This document shows, piece by piece, positions 15,707 to 24,070 of a stretch of DNA of 32,805 bases. Location of the stretch: the NCBI RefSeq assembly GCF_000717055.1, contig NZ_JNXI01000042.1, forward strand, positions 1-32,805, read 5' to 3'. Below the pieces are notes generated by a model. It saw only the letters and a program-made list of their open reading frames with translations. It had not been told where the DNA came from and made no database searches. The stretch's first letter is position 1. Each line of letters begins with the position of its first letter. The stretch comes from Streptomyces iakyrus (GTDB lineage Bacteria > Actinomycetota > Actinomycetes > Streptomycetales > Streptomycetaceae). Both the position numbers and the translations under genes were made by a program.

Positions 15707-16393
15707 GTGGGTCCGGTCACTGGGACCGACGCAGGGACCGACAACGGCCAGGCGGAGCAGCCCGAGGGCCAGGGCGGCACGGGCGCGGAGACGACCACGG
15801 AGCGCAACGCGCGCTTCGAGCGGGACGCGCTGGAGTTCCTCGACCAGATGTACTCGGCCGCACTGCGCATGACGCGCAACCCGGCCGACGCCGAGGACCT
15901 GGTGCAGGAGACGTACGCCAAGGCGTACGCGTCCTTCCACCAGTTCCGCGAGGGCACCAACCTCAAGGCGTGGCTGTACCGGATCCTCACCAACACCTTC
16001 ATCAACTCGTACCGCAAGAAGCAGCGCGAGCCTCAGCGCTCCGCGGCCGAGGAGATCGAGGACTGGCAGCTCGCCCGCGCCGAGTCGCACATGTCGACGG
16101 GCTTGCGCTCCGCGGAGTCGCAGGCGCTCGACCACCTGCCCGACTCGGACGTGAAGGAGGCGCTCCAGGCGATCCCCGAGGAGTTCCGCATCGCGGTCTA
16201 CCTCGCGGACGTCGAAGGGTTTGCCTACAAGGAGATCGCCGACATCATGGGGACACCCATCGGTACGGTGATGTCCCGGCTGCACCGGGGACGCCGTCAG
16301 CTGCGCGGCATGCTGGAGGACTACGCCCGTGACCGCGGGATGGTCCCGGCCGGTGCCGGAGAGTCGAACGAAGCGAAAGGCTCGGGGTCATGA
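15707..16393 (+). CDS. sigR: RNA polymerase sigma factor SigR (ECF, thiol-oxidative stress)
   Basis: The 228-residue group IV sigma factor controls the disulfide-stress regulon (thioredoxins, mycothiol, proteostasis). Region 2 runs through [32 protein letters not shown] and [19 protein letters not shown]. Region 4 (residues ~145-205) carries the helix-turn-helix [27 protein letters not shown]. Start of the short form: GTG at 15707, overlapping GAGGAGG. A 55-codon extension from ATG 15542 gives SigR'. The stop overlaps the rsrA start (ATGA), which couples production of sigma and anti-sigma. Sequence is nearly identical to S. coelicolor SigR as I recall it. Confidence 0.97.
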   Translation: MGPVTGTDAGTDNGQAEQPEGQGGTGAETTTERNARFERDALEFLDQMYSAALRMTRNPADAEDLVQETYAKAYASFHQFREGTNLKAWLYRILTNTFINSYRKKQREPQRSAAEEIEDWQLARAESHMSTGLRSAESQALDHLPDSDVKEALQAIPEEFRIAVYLADVEGFAYKEIADIMGTPIGTVMSRLHRGRRQLRGMLEDYARDRGMVPAGAGESNEAKGSGS

Positions 16394-16701
16394 GCTGCGG
16401 AGAGCCGCACGAGACGGATTGCAGCGAAATCCTCGATCATCTCTACGAGTTCCTCGACCGTGAGATGCCGGACTCGGACTGCGTGAAGTTCGAGCACCAC
16501 TTCGAGGAGTGCTCGCCCTGCCTCGAGAAGTACGGGCTCGAGCAGGCCGTGAAGAAGCTCGTCAAGCGCTGCTGCGGGCACGACGACGTGCCGGGCGACC
16601 TGCGGGACAAGGTCATGGGGCGGATCGAGCTGATCCGCTCCGGCCAGGCCGTCCCCGAGCAGGACGTCACGGCCTCGCCCGCCACGCCCCAGGAGTCCTG
16701 A
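16390..16701 (+). CDS. rsrA: zinc-binding anti-sigma factor RsrA
   Basis: The 103-residue ZAS-family anti-sigma factor binds and silences SigR while reduced and releases it when a disulfide forms with loss of zinc. The cysteine pattern is complete: C3, C11, C31, C41, C44, C61 and C62, with H37 in the H-x3-C-x2-C motif (HHFEECSPC). C11, H37, C41 and C44 are the redox/zinc residues reported for S. coelicolor RsrA, and the numbering here is identical. It overlaps sigR by 4 bp and ends near two small hairpins. Confidence 0.97.
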   Translation: MSCGEPHETDCSEILDHLYEFLDREMPDSDCVKFEHHFEECSPCLEKYGLEQAVKKLVKRCCGHDDVPGDLRDKVMGRIELIRSGQAVPEQDVTASPATPQES

Positions 16702-16717
16702 CACTCCTGCGCTTTTC
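16691..16717 (+). terminator. candidate terminator overlapping the rsrA stop
   Basis: A 6-bp stem AGGAGT/ACTCCT (16691-16696 with 16703-16708) is followed by GCGCTTTT, an unusual T-run for this genome. Confidence 0.45.
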
Positions 16718-16773
16718 AACTACCCCACCTCTGCACGGGTAGTCGCCCTCGAACGCATCACTCGAACGTGCTA

Positions 16774-16798
16774 ATCCGCGGGTTATCGGCCCGCGGAT
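16774..16798 (+). terminator. hairpin terminator between rsrA and the HD-GYP gene
   Basis: A perfect 9-bp stem ATCCGCGGG/CCCGCGGAT with a 7-nt loop. It lies 72 bp after rsrA and just ahead of a TAGGCT (16815-16820) that could be the -10 of the next gene. Confidence 0.6.
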
Positions 16799-16854
16799 CC
16801 CCCTGCCGCCGTCCTAGGCTCCGGGCCTGACGGACCTGGCCGGGGGAGGGGCTC

Positions 16855-18192
16855 ATGGAAGCGGTAACGGCACGGGCACGTGTCTACATCGCCTGTGTCG
16901 CCGTCGCCGCGCTGCTCTGCCTGCTGCCACCGCCGGGCGTCCGCACGCCCTGGTGGGCTGTCGCGCTGCTCGCCGCGCTGTACGCCGGCTGCGAGCGCGT
17001 CGCCCGGTCCCGGTTCGTCGGGATCTCCCACCCGGCCGGGACCTTCTACCCCGTGCTGCTCGCCGGTGCCTTCCTGCTGCCGGCGAGCGCCGCGGCGCTG
17101 GTGGTCGTGCCCGGTGCGCTGCTCTCGCACGCCGGCCGGCGGCCCGTGGCGCTGCGGCGCGTCTGGCGGGCCGCCCAGCTCGTCCTCGGTGTGTGGGCCG
17201 CCGCCACGGTGCACCGGCTGCTCGGCGGACGGGACGCGGTGGCCGTCGGCGACGTCCCGTACGCGCTCGGTCCGGCGGGGGCGGCCGTGCTGGCGTTCTG
17301 CCTGGTCCTCGCGCTGCTCGACGGCGGCATCCTGGCCGTGGCGGAGCGGGTGCCGCTGCGGCGGGCCTGGCGGGGTCTGGTGGCGCGCTCGCTCGCGCCG
17401 ATCGCCGTGCACGGACTCGCCGGTCTGATGATGGCCGTCCTGTGGCGCAGCCCCTACGGCCCGGTCGCCGCCCTGCTCGTGCTGCTGCCCATGTGCGTCT
17501 CGTGGTGGGCGTTCGCCCAGTACCACCGGGAACGCGCCGCCCATCAGGCGACCATCCGGGCGCTGGTCCAGGCCGTCGACATCAAGGACGGGTACACCCG
17601 CGGGCACAGCGAGCGCGTCGGGCAGGCCTCCATGATGATCGCCCGGGAGCTGGGCATGGCCGACGAGCGCGTGGAGATGCTCCGCTTCGCCGGGATCCTG
17701 CACGACGTGGGCAAGCTGGGCGTGCCCACCCGGCTGCTGAGGAAGGACGGGCCGCTGACGCCCGAGGAGCGGCGGGTCATCGAGCTGCACCCCGAGTACG
17801 GGCACGAGATGGTGCGCGGCATCGGCTTCCTCGGCGAGGCCCGCGCCGCCGTGCTGCACCACCACGAGCGACTGGACGGCAGCGGCTACCCCTACGGCCT
17901 GGTGGGCCGTCAGATCCCCGAGTCCGCACGGGTCGTGGCCGTCGCGGACGCCTTCGACGCCATGACCTCCACCCGCAGCTACAGCAGGGCCCGGCCCGTC
18001 GCCGTGGCCCTGGCGGAGCTGGAGCGGTGCTCGGGCAGCCACTTCGACCCGGTGATGGTCGCGGCGCTCGTCGAAGCCGTCGGGCGGACGGGGTGGCACC
18101 CCGCGGTGACCGCCGACGACGAGGAGACCCGCCCGGCCCGGGTGCCCCCGCCCGGCACACCCCTGTCCAGCCGCCCCGGAGCACACCGATGA
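16855..18192 (+). CDS. membrane-anchored HD-GYP domain phosphodiesterase
   Basis: A 445-residue protein. Residues ~8-225 contain six to seven hydrophobic segments forming an unassigned membrane sensor. Residues ~232-420 are an HD-GYP domain with all landmarks: H251, the HD pair H283-D284 (LHDVGKLGVP), H312 (LHPEYGHEM), HHHERLDGSGYP ending in GYP at 344-346, and VVAVADAFDAM. HD-GYP enzymes typically hydrolyse c-di-GMP, a key developmental signal in Streptomyces, but substrate is not tested here. Start ATG at 16855 behind GGGGGAGGGG. The stop overlaps the next gene's ATG, so it is coupled to a second HD-domain protein. It lies directly downstream of sigR-rsrA. Confidence 0.9.
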   Translation: MEAVTARARVYIACVAVAALLCLLPPPGVRTPWWAVALLAALYAGCERVARSRFVGISHPAGTFYPVLLAGAFLLPASAAALVVVPGALLSHAGRRPVALRRVWRAAQLVLGVWAAATVHRLLGGRDAVAVGDVPYALGPAGAAVLAFCLVLALLDGGILAVAERVPLRRAWRGLVARSLAPIAVHGLAGLMMAVLWRSPYGPVAALLVLLPMCVSWWAFAQYHRERAAHQATIRALVQAVDIKDGYTRGHSERVGQASMMIARELGMADERVEMLRFAGILHDVGKLGVPTRLLRKDGPLTPEERRVIELHPEYGHEMVRGIGFLGEARAAVLHHHERLDGSGYPYGLVGRQIPESARVVAVADAFDAMTSTRSYSRARPVAVALAELERCSGSHFDPVMVAALVEAVGRTGWHPAVTADDEETRPARVPPPGTPLSSRPGAHR

Positions 18193-19436
18193 GCGCCTAC
18201 CGGCCGCCGCCGCTCCTCACCCTCGTCCACGCCTGCGCCGCCCTGCTCGCCGCCGGTTCCCTCGCCGTCACCCTCTCCGCAGGCCTGGAGGAACGCCGGG
18301 TCGCCCTCGCCTTCGGCGTTCTCGTCACCGTCGGCGAGCTCGCCCGGAGCAACGGCGCGCAGATCCGGGAGCCTGCCCCGCTCGGGGCCGCCGCGGCCCT
18401 CTCCTACGCCCTGCTCGGCGAGGCCGGCGGACATGCCACCCACCACGGTCCCGCCCAGGTCGTCGCCGTGGTGCTGGCCGCCTCACTGCTCGGCAGCGTC
18501 CCGCACGTCGCCCGCGGGCAGGGGCCCACCCTCGACCACCTGGCGCGCCGCGTGCTCACCGTCGGGTTCGTCGCCGTGTGCTTCCAGCCCCCGTACAACC
18601 GGGGCATGTTCGACGACTGGGGCGGCCCCGCCTACGCGCTGCTGCTGCTCGCGCTGCTGTCGCTCACCGCGCTGTGCGACGCGGTGCTCGCCGCCGCCCT
18701 GGCCCACACCCGCACCGGCTGGCCCTTCGGGCCGGTGCTGCGGGACGAGCTGCGGGCCGTGTGCGGCATCGGGTCCGCCGTCATCGCCACCGGGGCGGTG
18801 ATGGCGCTGGCGGTCGCCGTCGTGGGCCTGTGGGCGCTGCCGGTCTTCTCCGTGCCGCTGCTGCTCGCCCAGATGTCGTTCCGCCGCTATGCCGCCGTCC
18901 GGGCGACCTACCGGCAGACCATCGCCTCCCTCGCCCGGGCCACGGAGGTCGCCGGCTACACCCCCTGCGGGCACGCCCGGCGGGTCGCCGCGGTCAGCCA
19001 GGCGGTGGGGCGTGACCTGGGACTGACCGAGCCCGAGCTGGCCGTGCTGGAGTACGCCGCGCTCATGCACGACATCGGCCAGCTGAGCCTCGTCGACCCG
19101 GTGCCGGCGGGCGCCACCGCCGCGCTGCCCGCCGCGGAGCAGCGGCGGATCGCCCTGCTCGGCGGAGCCGTCGTCCGGCAGACGGGCGTCGACGAGGCGG
19201 TGGCCGTCGTCGTGGAGCGGCAGGCCGACCCCTGCGCCGAGCAGCCGCTCGCCGCGCGAATCGTCCGGGCCGTGAACGCGTACGAGGAGAAGTCCCGGGA
19301 AGGAGGGCCCGGCGGGCCGCTGACGGCGCTGGAGGAACTCCGGCTCGCCACCGCCGGGACGTACGCCCCGGAAGTGGTGGAATCACTGGCCCGCGTACTG
19401 GCAAGGAGCAGTCTGACCCTGCCCGTGGCTGGGTAA
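18189..19436 (+). CDS. membrane HD-domain protein with degenerate HD-GYP site
   Basis: The 415-residue protein has the same layout as its upstream neighbour: about six membrane segments (residues ~8-230) followed by a C-terminal HD domain. The HD pair H294-D295 (LMHDIGQLS) and H262 remain. The Lys of HDxGK is Gln, and the whole HHExxDGxGYP segment is gone, replaced by VVERQADPCAEQPLA. It is therefore probably catalytically inactive and may act as a partner or sensor for the intact enzyme. The genes overlap by 4 bp, and the similar architecture suggests tandem duplication and decay. Confidence 0.85.
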   Translation: MSAYRPPPLLTLVHACAALLAAGSLAVTLSAGLEERRVALAFGVLVTVGELARSNGAQIREPAPLGAAAALSYALLGEAGGHATHHGPAQVVAVVLAASLLGSVPHVARGQGPTLDHLARRVLTVGFVAVCFQPPYNRGMFDDWGGPAYALLLLALLSLTALCDAVLAAALAHTRTGWPFGPVLRDELRAVCGIGSAVIATGAVMALAVAVVGLWALPVFSVPLLLAQMSFRRYAAVRATYRQTIASLARATEVAGYTPCGHARRVAAVSQAVGRDLGLTEPELAVLEYAALMHDIGQLSLVDPVPAGATAALPAAEQRRIALLGGAVVRQTGVDEAVAVVVERQADPCAEQPLAARIVRAVNAYEEKSREGGPGGPLTALEELRLATAGTYAPEVVESLARVLARSSLTLPVAG

Positions 19437-19490
19437 CCCATGGGTAATGAGCGGCCTTGAGGCCGCACGTGGTTGGATGCGAAGGAGAAG

Positions 19491-20534
19491 GTGTCCGGGG
19501 GCTCGAAACACAGCTACGGCCAGCCCACCGCACGGAACTGGCAGGCGGGAATCGTGAGGATCTTCGGCAAGGGACGGCACCGGCCCTCCGCCTCCTGGCG
19601 GCAGGCCACAGACCGGGCGTTCACCCTCATCGGCGACGGCCGTTACGAGGACGCGGGCGCCCTGCTGACACGTGCCGCCGACCTGGAGCCCTGGCTTTCC
19701 GAGTCCTGGTTCAACCTCGCGCTGCTGCACAAGTTCCGGCACGACTGGGAGCAGGCGCGGGCGGCCGGGCTCAGGGCCGTGGCACTGCTCGACCGGGACA
19801 CCGGCGCGCCCGACTGGTGGAACGTCGGCATCGCCGCGACCGCGCTCCAGGACTGGCCGCTGGCCCGGCGCGCCTGGCAGGCCTACGGGCTGCGGGTGCC
19901 GGGGGCGGCCAACGACTCCGGTGAGCCCCTCGGAATGGACCTCGGCAGCGCGGCCGTACGGCTGTCGCCGGAGGGGGAGGCCGAGGTCGTGTGGGGACGG
20001 CGGCTGGATCCCGCGCGGATCGAGGTGCTGTCCATCCCGCTGCCGTCGTCCGGGCGGCGCTGGGGCGAGGTCGTGCTGCACGACGGGGTGCCGCACGGGG
20101 AGCGGACGACGGCCGCCGGGCACACGTACCCGGTGTTCGACGAGATCGAGCTGTGGGCGCCGTCGCCCGTGCCGACCTGGGTGGTGCTGCTGGAGGCGGC
20201 GACGGAGGCGGACCGGGACGCGCTGGAGCAGCTGGCCGCGGACGCCGGGTTCGCCGCGGAGGACTGGTCCTCCTCGGTGCGGTTGCTGTGCCGGATGTGT
20301 TCCGAGTCGCGGATGCCGTCGGACGAGGGCGACGGGGAGCATCTCGACCCGCACGATCACAGTGAGCCGGGGCATCCCGGGCCGCTGGGGCACCGGACGG
20401 ACGGGCAGCTGTGGGTGCCGGAGCGGGAGTGCGGGCTGGCTGCGCCGGCTTCGCTGGTTCGGGGGTTGCTGGACGGGTGGGTTGCCGACAGTCCGGATTC
20501 TCGGGACTGGCGGGATCTGGAAGAGGTCTGTTAG
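19491..20534 (+). CDS. TPR-containing protein of unknown function
   Basis: A 347-residue cytoplasmic protein. Residues ~35-140 hold about three TPR-like helical repeats (RAFTLIGDGRYEDAGALLTR, SWFNLALLHKFRHDWEQARAA, DWWNVGIAATALQDWPLARRA). The remaining ~200 residues are a beta-rich domain I do not recognise. It contains a paired-Cys segment LLCRMCSESRMP (C-x2-C) and a His/Asp/Glu-rich stretch GEHLDPHDHSEPGHPGPLGH that could bind metal. Start: GTG at 19491, 3 nt after AAGGAG (tight spacing); a TTG at 19473 is the alternative. It is followed by a repeat element and peptide deformylase. Confidence 0.8.
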   Translation: MSGGSKHSYGQPTARNWQAGIVRIFGKGRHRPSASWRQATDRAFTLIGDGRYEDAGALLTRAADLEPWLSESWFNLALLHKFRHDWEQARAAGLRAVALLDRDTGAPDWWNVGIAATALQDWPLARRAWQAYGLRVPGAANDSGEPLGMDLGSAAVRLSPEGEAEVVWGRRLDPARIEVLSIPLPSSGRRWGEVVLHDGVPHGERTTAAGHTYPVFDEIELWAPSPVPTWVVLLEAATEADRDALEQLAADAGFAAEDWSSSVRLLCRMCSESRMPSDEGDGEHLDPHDHSEPGHPGPLGHRTDGQLWVPERECGLAAPASLVRGLLDGWVADSPDSRDWRDLEEVC

Positions 20535-20560
20535 CGCCGTTGCCGGGTGCGGCTGCGTCG

Positions 20561-20600
20561 TGGTTGTTCGCGCAGTTCCCCGCGCCCCTGAGGGGGCGCC
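20561..20600 (+). repeat. Streptomyces interspersed intergenic element with terminator hairpin
   Basis: The stretch TTCGCGCAGTTCCCCGCGCC followed by a GCGCCCC-TGA-GGGGGCGC hairpin matches a short sequence I recall in many Streptomyces intergenic regions. The hairpin (20582-20599) likely terminates the TPR-protein transcript. Copy number cannot be checked here. Confidence 0.6.
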
Positions 20601-20660
20601 TTCCCCGTACCCTGTATCAGCATCCCGGGTTGGATTTGTTCAGGAAGGCGTACGGACGTC

Positions 20661-21311
20661 ATGGGTCAGCAGGACACCGATCAGCAGCACGCGGGCGTGC
20701 TCCCCGTCGATGACGAGGGGTATGTGATCGACACGGAGGGCTGCGAGGAGCGCGAGGCGGCCTGGCGGGAGCGCGGGACCTCGCGGCCGATCACGGTGGT
20801 CGGGAACCCGGTGCTGCACAAGGAGTGCAAGGACGTCACCGACTTCGGCGACGCGTTCCAGCAGCTCGTCGCGGACATGTTCGCCAGCCAGCGCACCGCC
20901 GAGGGCGTGGGCCTGGCCGCCAACCAGATCGGCGTCGACGCGAAGGTCTTCGTCTACGACTGCCCGGACGACGAGGGCGTCCGGCACACCGGTGTCGTCT
21001 GCAACCCCAAGCTCGTGGAACTGCCCGCCGAGAAGCGCCGCCTGGACGACAGCAACGAGGGCTGCCTGTCGGTGCCCACCGCGTACGCGCCGCTCGCCCG
21101 GCCCGACTACGCCGAGGTGACCGGGCAGGACGAGAAGGGCAACCCGATCAAGGTGCGCGGCACCGGATACTTCGCACGGTGTTTGCAGCACGAGACGGAC
21201 CACCTGTACGGCTACCTGTACATCGACCGGCTCTCCAAGCGCGAACGCAAGGACGCGCTGCGGCAGATGGCCGAGAACGAGCCCCGCTACCCCGTGGTGG
21301 CCAACGACTGA
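20661..21311 (+). CDS. def: peptide deformylase
   Basis: The 216-residue protein removes the N-formyl group from nascent proteins. All three active-site motifs are intact: [10 protein letters not shown] (motif 1), EGCLSVP (motif 2, metal Cys) and QHETDHL (motif 3, metal His residues and catalytic Glu). A 40-residue N-terminal extension (acidic, then [18 protein letters not shown]) precedes the core, as in the longer actinobacterial paralogues. Streptomyces usually carry several def genes; which this is cannot be told here. ATG at 20661 has only a weak AGGAAGG 14 nt upstream. It has its own terminator downstream. Confidence 0.95.
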   Translation: MGQQDTDQQHAGVLPVDDEGYVIDTEGCEEREAAWRERGTSRPITVVGNPVLHKECKDVTDFGDAFQQLVADMFASQRTAEGVGLAANQIGVDAKVFVYDCPDDEGVRHTGVVCNPKLVELPAEKRRLDDSNEGCLSVPTAYAPLARPDYAEVTGQDEKGNPIKVRGTGYFARCLQHETDHLYGYLYIDRLSKRERKDALRQMAENEPRYPVVAND

Positions 21312-21334
21312 GACCACAGCCGCACCAGGCGCAC

Positions 21335-21370
21335 GGCGTCTGTTCGGGTTCACCACCCTGAACAGGCGCC
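21335..21370 (+). terminator. hairpin terminator after peptide deformylase
   Basis: A long stem GGCGTCTGTTCGGG paired with CCCTGAACAGGCGCC (one bulge, one wobble) with a 7-nt loop, 23 bp after the def stop. The rest of the 295-bp gap up to the terpene synthase is locally AT-richer near 21475-21530 and probably holds that operon's promoter, which I could not define. Confidence 0.75.
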
Positions 21371-21606
21371 GTTCCTCTGTGCCGTTCGCCTGTCCGTCGC
21401 ACGTTCGATCGCTTCTGCTCGCCTGGCGATCCGTCGGTAGTCACACAACGGGAGGTTCCCGGCACTGTGGGGTAGTGAATAAAGCAAATGCGTTCCCAGA
21501 ACGGTCAGTTGTAGTGCTGAATGGGATGAGCGGGGTATGCAACGGCGCACGCCCGGCACGAAGGGAGGGGCGCCCGCGCCAGCTGGCGGCTGAGAGGGGT
21601 TAGTTC

Positions 21607-22692
21607 GTGCATGCTTTGTCACACGGCACCACAACGGCACCGGTCACGATCGCAGTACCACCGTCGCTCTCTCTCCCGGTGGTCGAGGCGGCGTTTCCCC
21701 GGCGACTCCACCCGTATTGGCCGAAGTGCCAGGAGAAGACGCGGGCCTGGCTGCTCGAAAAGCGGCTCATGCCGGCGGACAAGGTGGAGGAATATGCCGA
21801 CGGACTGTGCTACACCGACCTCATGGCCGGGTACTACCTCGGCGCGTCCGACGAGGTCATGCAGGCGATAGCCGACTACAGCGCGTGGTTCTTCGTCTGG
21901 GACGACCGTCACGACCGCGACATCGTGCACGGCCGGCCGCTCGCCTGGCGGCTGCTGCGGGACCGGCTGCACTCGGCCCTCGACTCCCCCGGGGAGCACC
22001 TGCACCACGAGGACCCACTGGTCGCCGGGTTCGCGGACAGCGTGCTGCGGCTGTACGCGTTCCTGCCCCAGACGTGGAACCTCCGGTTCGCCCGGCACTT
22101 CCACGCGGTGATCGACGCGTACGACCAGGAGTTCCACAATCGCACCGAGGGAATCGTCCCGACGGTCGAGGAATACCTCCGGCTGCGCCGGCTCACCTTC
22201 GCGCACTGGATCTGGACGGACCTGCTGGAGCCGGCCGCCGGATGTGAACTCCCCGACGCCGTACGGAAAAATCCGGCGTATCGGCGGGCGGCGCTGCTGA
22301 GCCAGGAATTCGCCGCCTGGTACAACGATCTGTGCTCGCTTCCGAAAGAGATAGCGGGCGACGAGGTGCACAATCTCGGAATCAGTCTCATCACCCATGA
22401 GGGGATGACTCTGGAACAGGCTGTCGTGGAAGTCAGGTGCCGAGTCGAGGAAACCATCACCGAATTCCTCGATGTCGAAAAGGAAGCCTTACGGTTCGCC
22501 GACGACCTCGCCGACGGCTCCGTCCGGGGAAAGGAACTGAGCACCGCCGTGCGGGCCTGCCTGAGCAATATGCGGAACTGGTTCAGTTCCGTGTACTGGT
22601 TCCACCACGAGTCCGGCCGTTACAGGGTCGACAGCTGGGACGACCGGTCCACGCCCCCGTACGTCAACAACGAAGCGGCAGGTGAGAAATGA
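21607..22692 (+). CDS. epi-isozizaene synthase (class I sesquiterpene cyclase)
   Basis: The 361-residue enzyme cyclises farnesyl diphosphate to (+)-epi-isozizaene, the first committed step to the antibiotic albaflavenone. The Asp-rich Mg2+ motif D99-D-R-H-D (FFVWDDRHD) and the second metal motif NDLCSLPKE are both present and spaced as in S. coelicolor EIZS, with which I recall near identity over the full length, including the C-terminus [19 protein letters not shown]. Start is GTG at 21607 behind GAGAGGGG. Its stop overlaps the ATG of the P450 gene. The pair forms a two-gene pathway. Confidence 0.96.
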   Translation: MHALSHGTTTAPVTIAVPPSLSLPVVEAAFPRRLHPYWPKCQEKTRAWLLEKRLMPADKVEEYADGLCYTDLMAGYYLGASDEVMQAIADYSAWFFVWDDRHDRDIVHGRPLAWRLLRDRLHSALDSPGEHLHHEDPLVAGFADSVLRLYAFLPQTWNLRFARHFHAVIDAYDQEFHNRTEGIVPTVEEYLRLRRLTFAHWIWTDLLEPAAGCELPDAVRKNPAYRRAALLSQEFAAWYNDLCSLPKEIAGDEVHNLGISLITHEGMTLEQAVVEVRCRVEETITEFLDVEKEALRFADDLADGSVRGKELSTAVRACLSNMRNWFSSVYWFHHESGRYRVDSWDDRSTPPYVNNEAAGEK

Positions 22693-24059
22693 CCGTCGAG
22701 TCTGTACAGCCCGAAACCCCGCCGGCCGTGGAACTGCGGGAGCCGCCCCGGGCGGGGGGCGGGGTCCCCGTCCTCGGGCACGGCTGGAAGCTCGCGCGCG
22801 ACCCGCTGGCCTTCATGTCCCGGCTGCGCGATCACGGCGACGTCGTACGGCTGAAGCTCGGGCCGAAGACGGTGTACGCGGTCACCACCCCGGCCCTGAC
22901 CGGCGCCCTGGCACTGAGCAACGACTTCATCATCGCCGGGCCGCTGTGGGAGTCCCTGGAGGGTCTGCTCGGCAAGCAGGGCGTGGCCACGGCGAACGGC
23001 CCGGTCCACCGGCGCCAGCGGCGCACCATCCAGCCCGCCTTCCGGCTCGACGCCATCCCCGCCTACGGTCCGATCATGGAGGAGGAGGCCCACGCGCTGA
23101 CCGAGCGCTGGAAGCCCGGCGAGACGATCGACTGCACCTCGGAGTCCTTCCGGGTGGCCGTGCGCATCGCGGCCCGCTGCCTGCTGCGCGGTGACTACAT
23201 GGACGAGCGGGCGGAACGGCTGTGCGTCGCCCTCGCCACCGTGTTCCGGGGGATGTACCGGCGGATGGTGGTCCCGCTCGGACCGCTCTACAACCTGCCG
23301 CTCCCGGCCAACCGCGAATTCAACAGGGCATTGGCCGATTTGCATCTCCTCGTCGACGAGATCGTCGCCGAGCGCCGGGCATCCGGTCAAAAGCCGGACG
23401 ATTTGCTGACGGCATTGCTGGAGGCGACGGACGAGAATGGAGACCCGATCGGGGAACAGGAGATCCACGATCAGGTCGTGGCGATCCTGACCCCCGGCAG
23501 CGAGACCATCGCCTCCACCATCATGTGGCTCTTGCATATGCTCGCGGAGCACCCCGAACACGCCGACCGGGTACGCGACGAAGTGCAAGCGGTCACCGGT
23601 GGGAGGCCGGTGGCATTCGCAGACGTCCGAGGACTCACGCACACCAACAATGTCGTCGTCGAGTCCATGCGTTTGAGCCCCGCCGTCTGGATTCTGACGC
23701 GCCGGGCGGTGCGCGACACGGAACTCGGTGGATACCGTATTCCGTCCGGGGCGGACATCATCTACAGCCCGTACGCGATCCAGCGCGACCCGAAGTCGTA
23801 CGAGCGGAACCTGGAGTTCGACCCCGACCGCTGGCTTCCGGACCGGGTCAAGGACATCCCGAAGCACGCCATGAGTCCGTTCAGCGTGGGCAATCGCAAG
23901 TGCCCGAGCGATCACTTCTCGATGGCCCAGCTGACGCTGGTCACGGCGGCCCTGGCCACCAGGTACCGGTTCGAGCAGGTCCCGGGCTCCAAGGACGCCA
24001 CCCGCGTCGGCATCACGCTCCGGCCGCACGACCTGCGGGTGCGGCCGGTGCCGAGGTGA
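22689..24059 (+). CDS. cytochrome P450 CYP170A-type (albaflavenone synthase)
   Basis: The 456-residue P450 oxidises epi-isozizaene through albaflavenols to albaflavenone. P450 landmarks are the I-helix PGSETIAST (~269-277), the K-helix ExxR (ESMR, ~325-328), and the haem-thiolate loop [13 protein letters not shown] with Cys405. It lacks the Gly usually two residues after the Cys, as does S. coelicolor CYP170A1. That enzyme also has a second, moonlighting farnesene-synthase site. Here the second motif DDLLTALLE (237-245) is kept, but the Asp-rich motif reads DENGD (248-252) rather than the DDNGD I recall. It overlaps the synthase gene by 4 bp. Confidence 0.94.
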   Translation: MTVESVQPETPPAVELREPPRAGGGVPVLGHGWKLARDPLAFMSRLRDHGDVVRLKLGPKTVYAVTTPALTGALALSNDFIIAGPLWESLEGLLGKQGVATANGPVHRRQRRTIQPAFRLDAIPAYGPIMEEEAHALTERWKPGETIDCTSESFRVAVRIAARCLLRGDYMDERAERLCVALATVFRGMYRRMVVPLGPLYNLPLPANREFNRALADLHLLVDEIVAERRASGQKPDDLLTALLEATDENGDPIGEQEIHDQVVAILTPGSETIASTIMWLLHMLAEHPEHADRVRDEVQAVTGGRPVAFADVRGLTHTNNVVVESMRLSPAVWILTRRAVRDTELGGYRIPSGADIIYSPYAIQRDPKSYERNLEFDPDRWLPDRVKDIPKHAMSPFSVGNRKCPSDHFSMAQLTLVTAALATRYRFEQVPGSKDATRVGITLRPHDLRVRPVPR

Positions 24060-24070
24060 CGGAGGGGGCT

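Noticed and set aside
16953..18188. Long plus-strand frame extending upstream of the second HD-domain gene (would give 827 aa)
   Set aside because: The upstream part is an Arg/Ala-rich out-of-frame reading of the HD-GYP gene. The real start is the ATG at 18189, overlapping the preceding stop.
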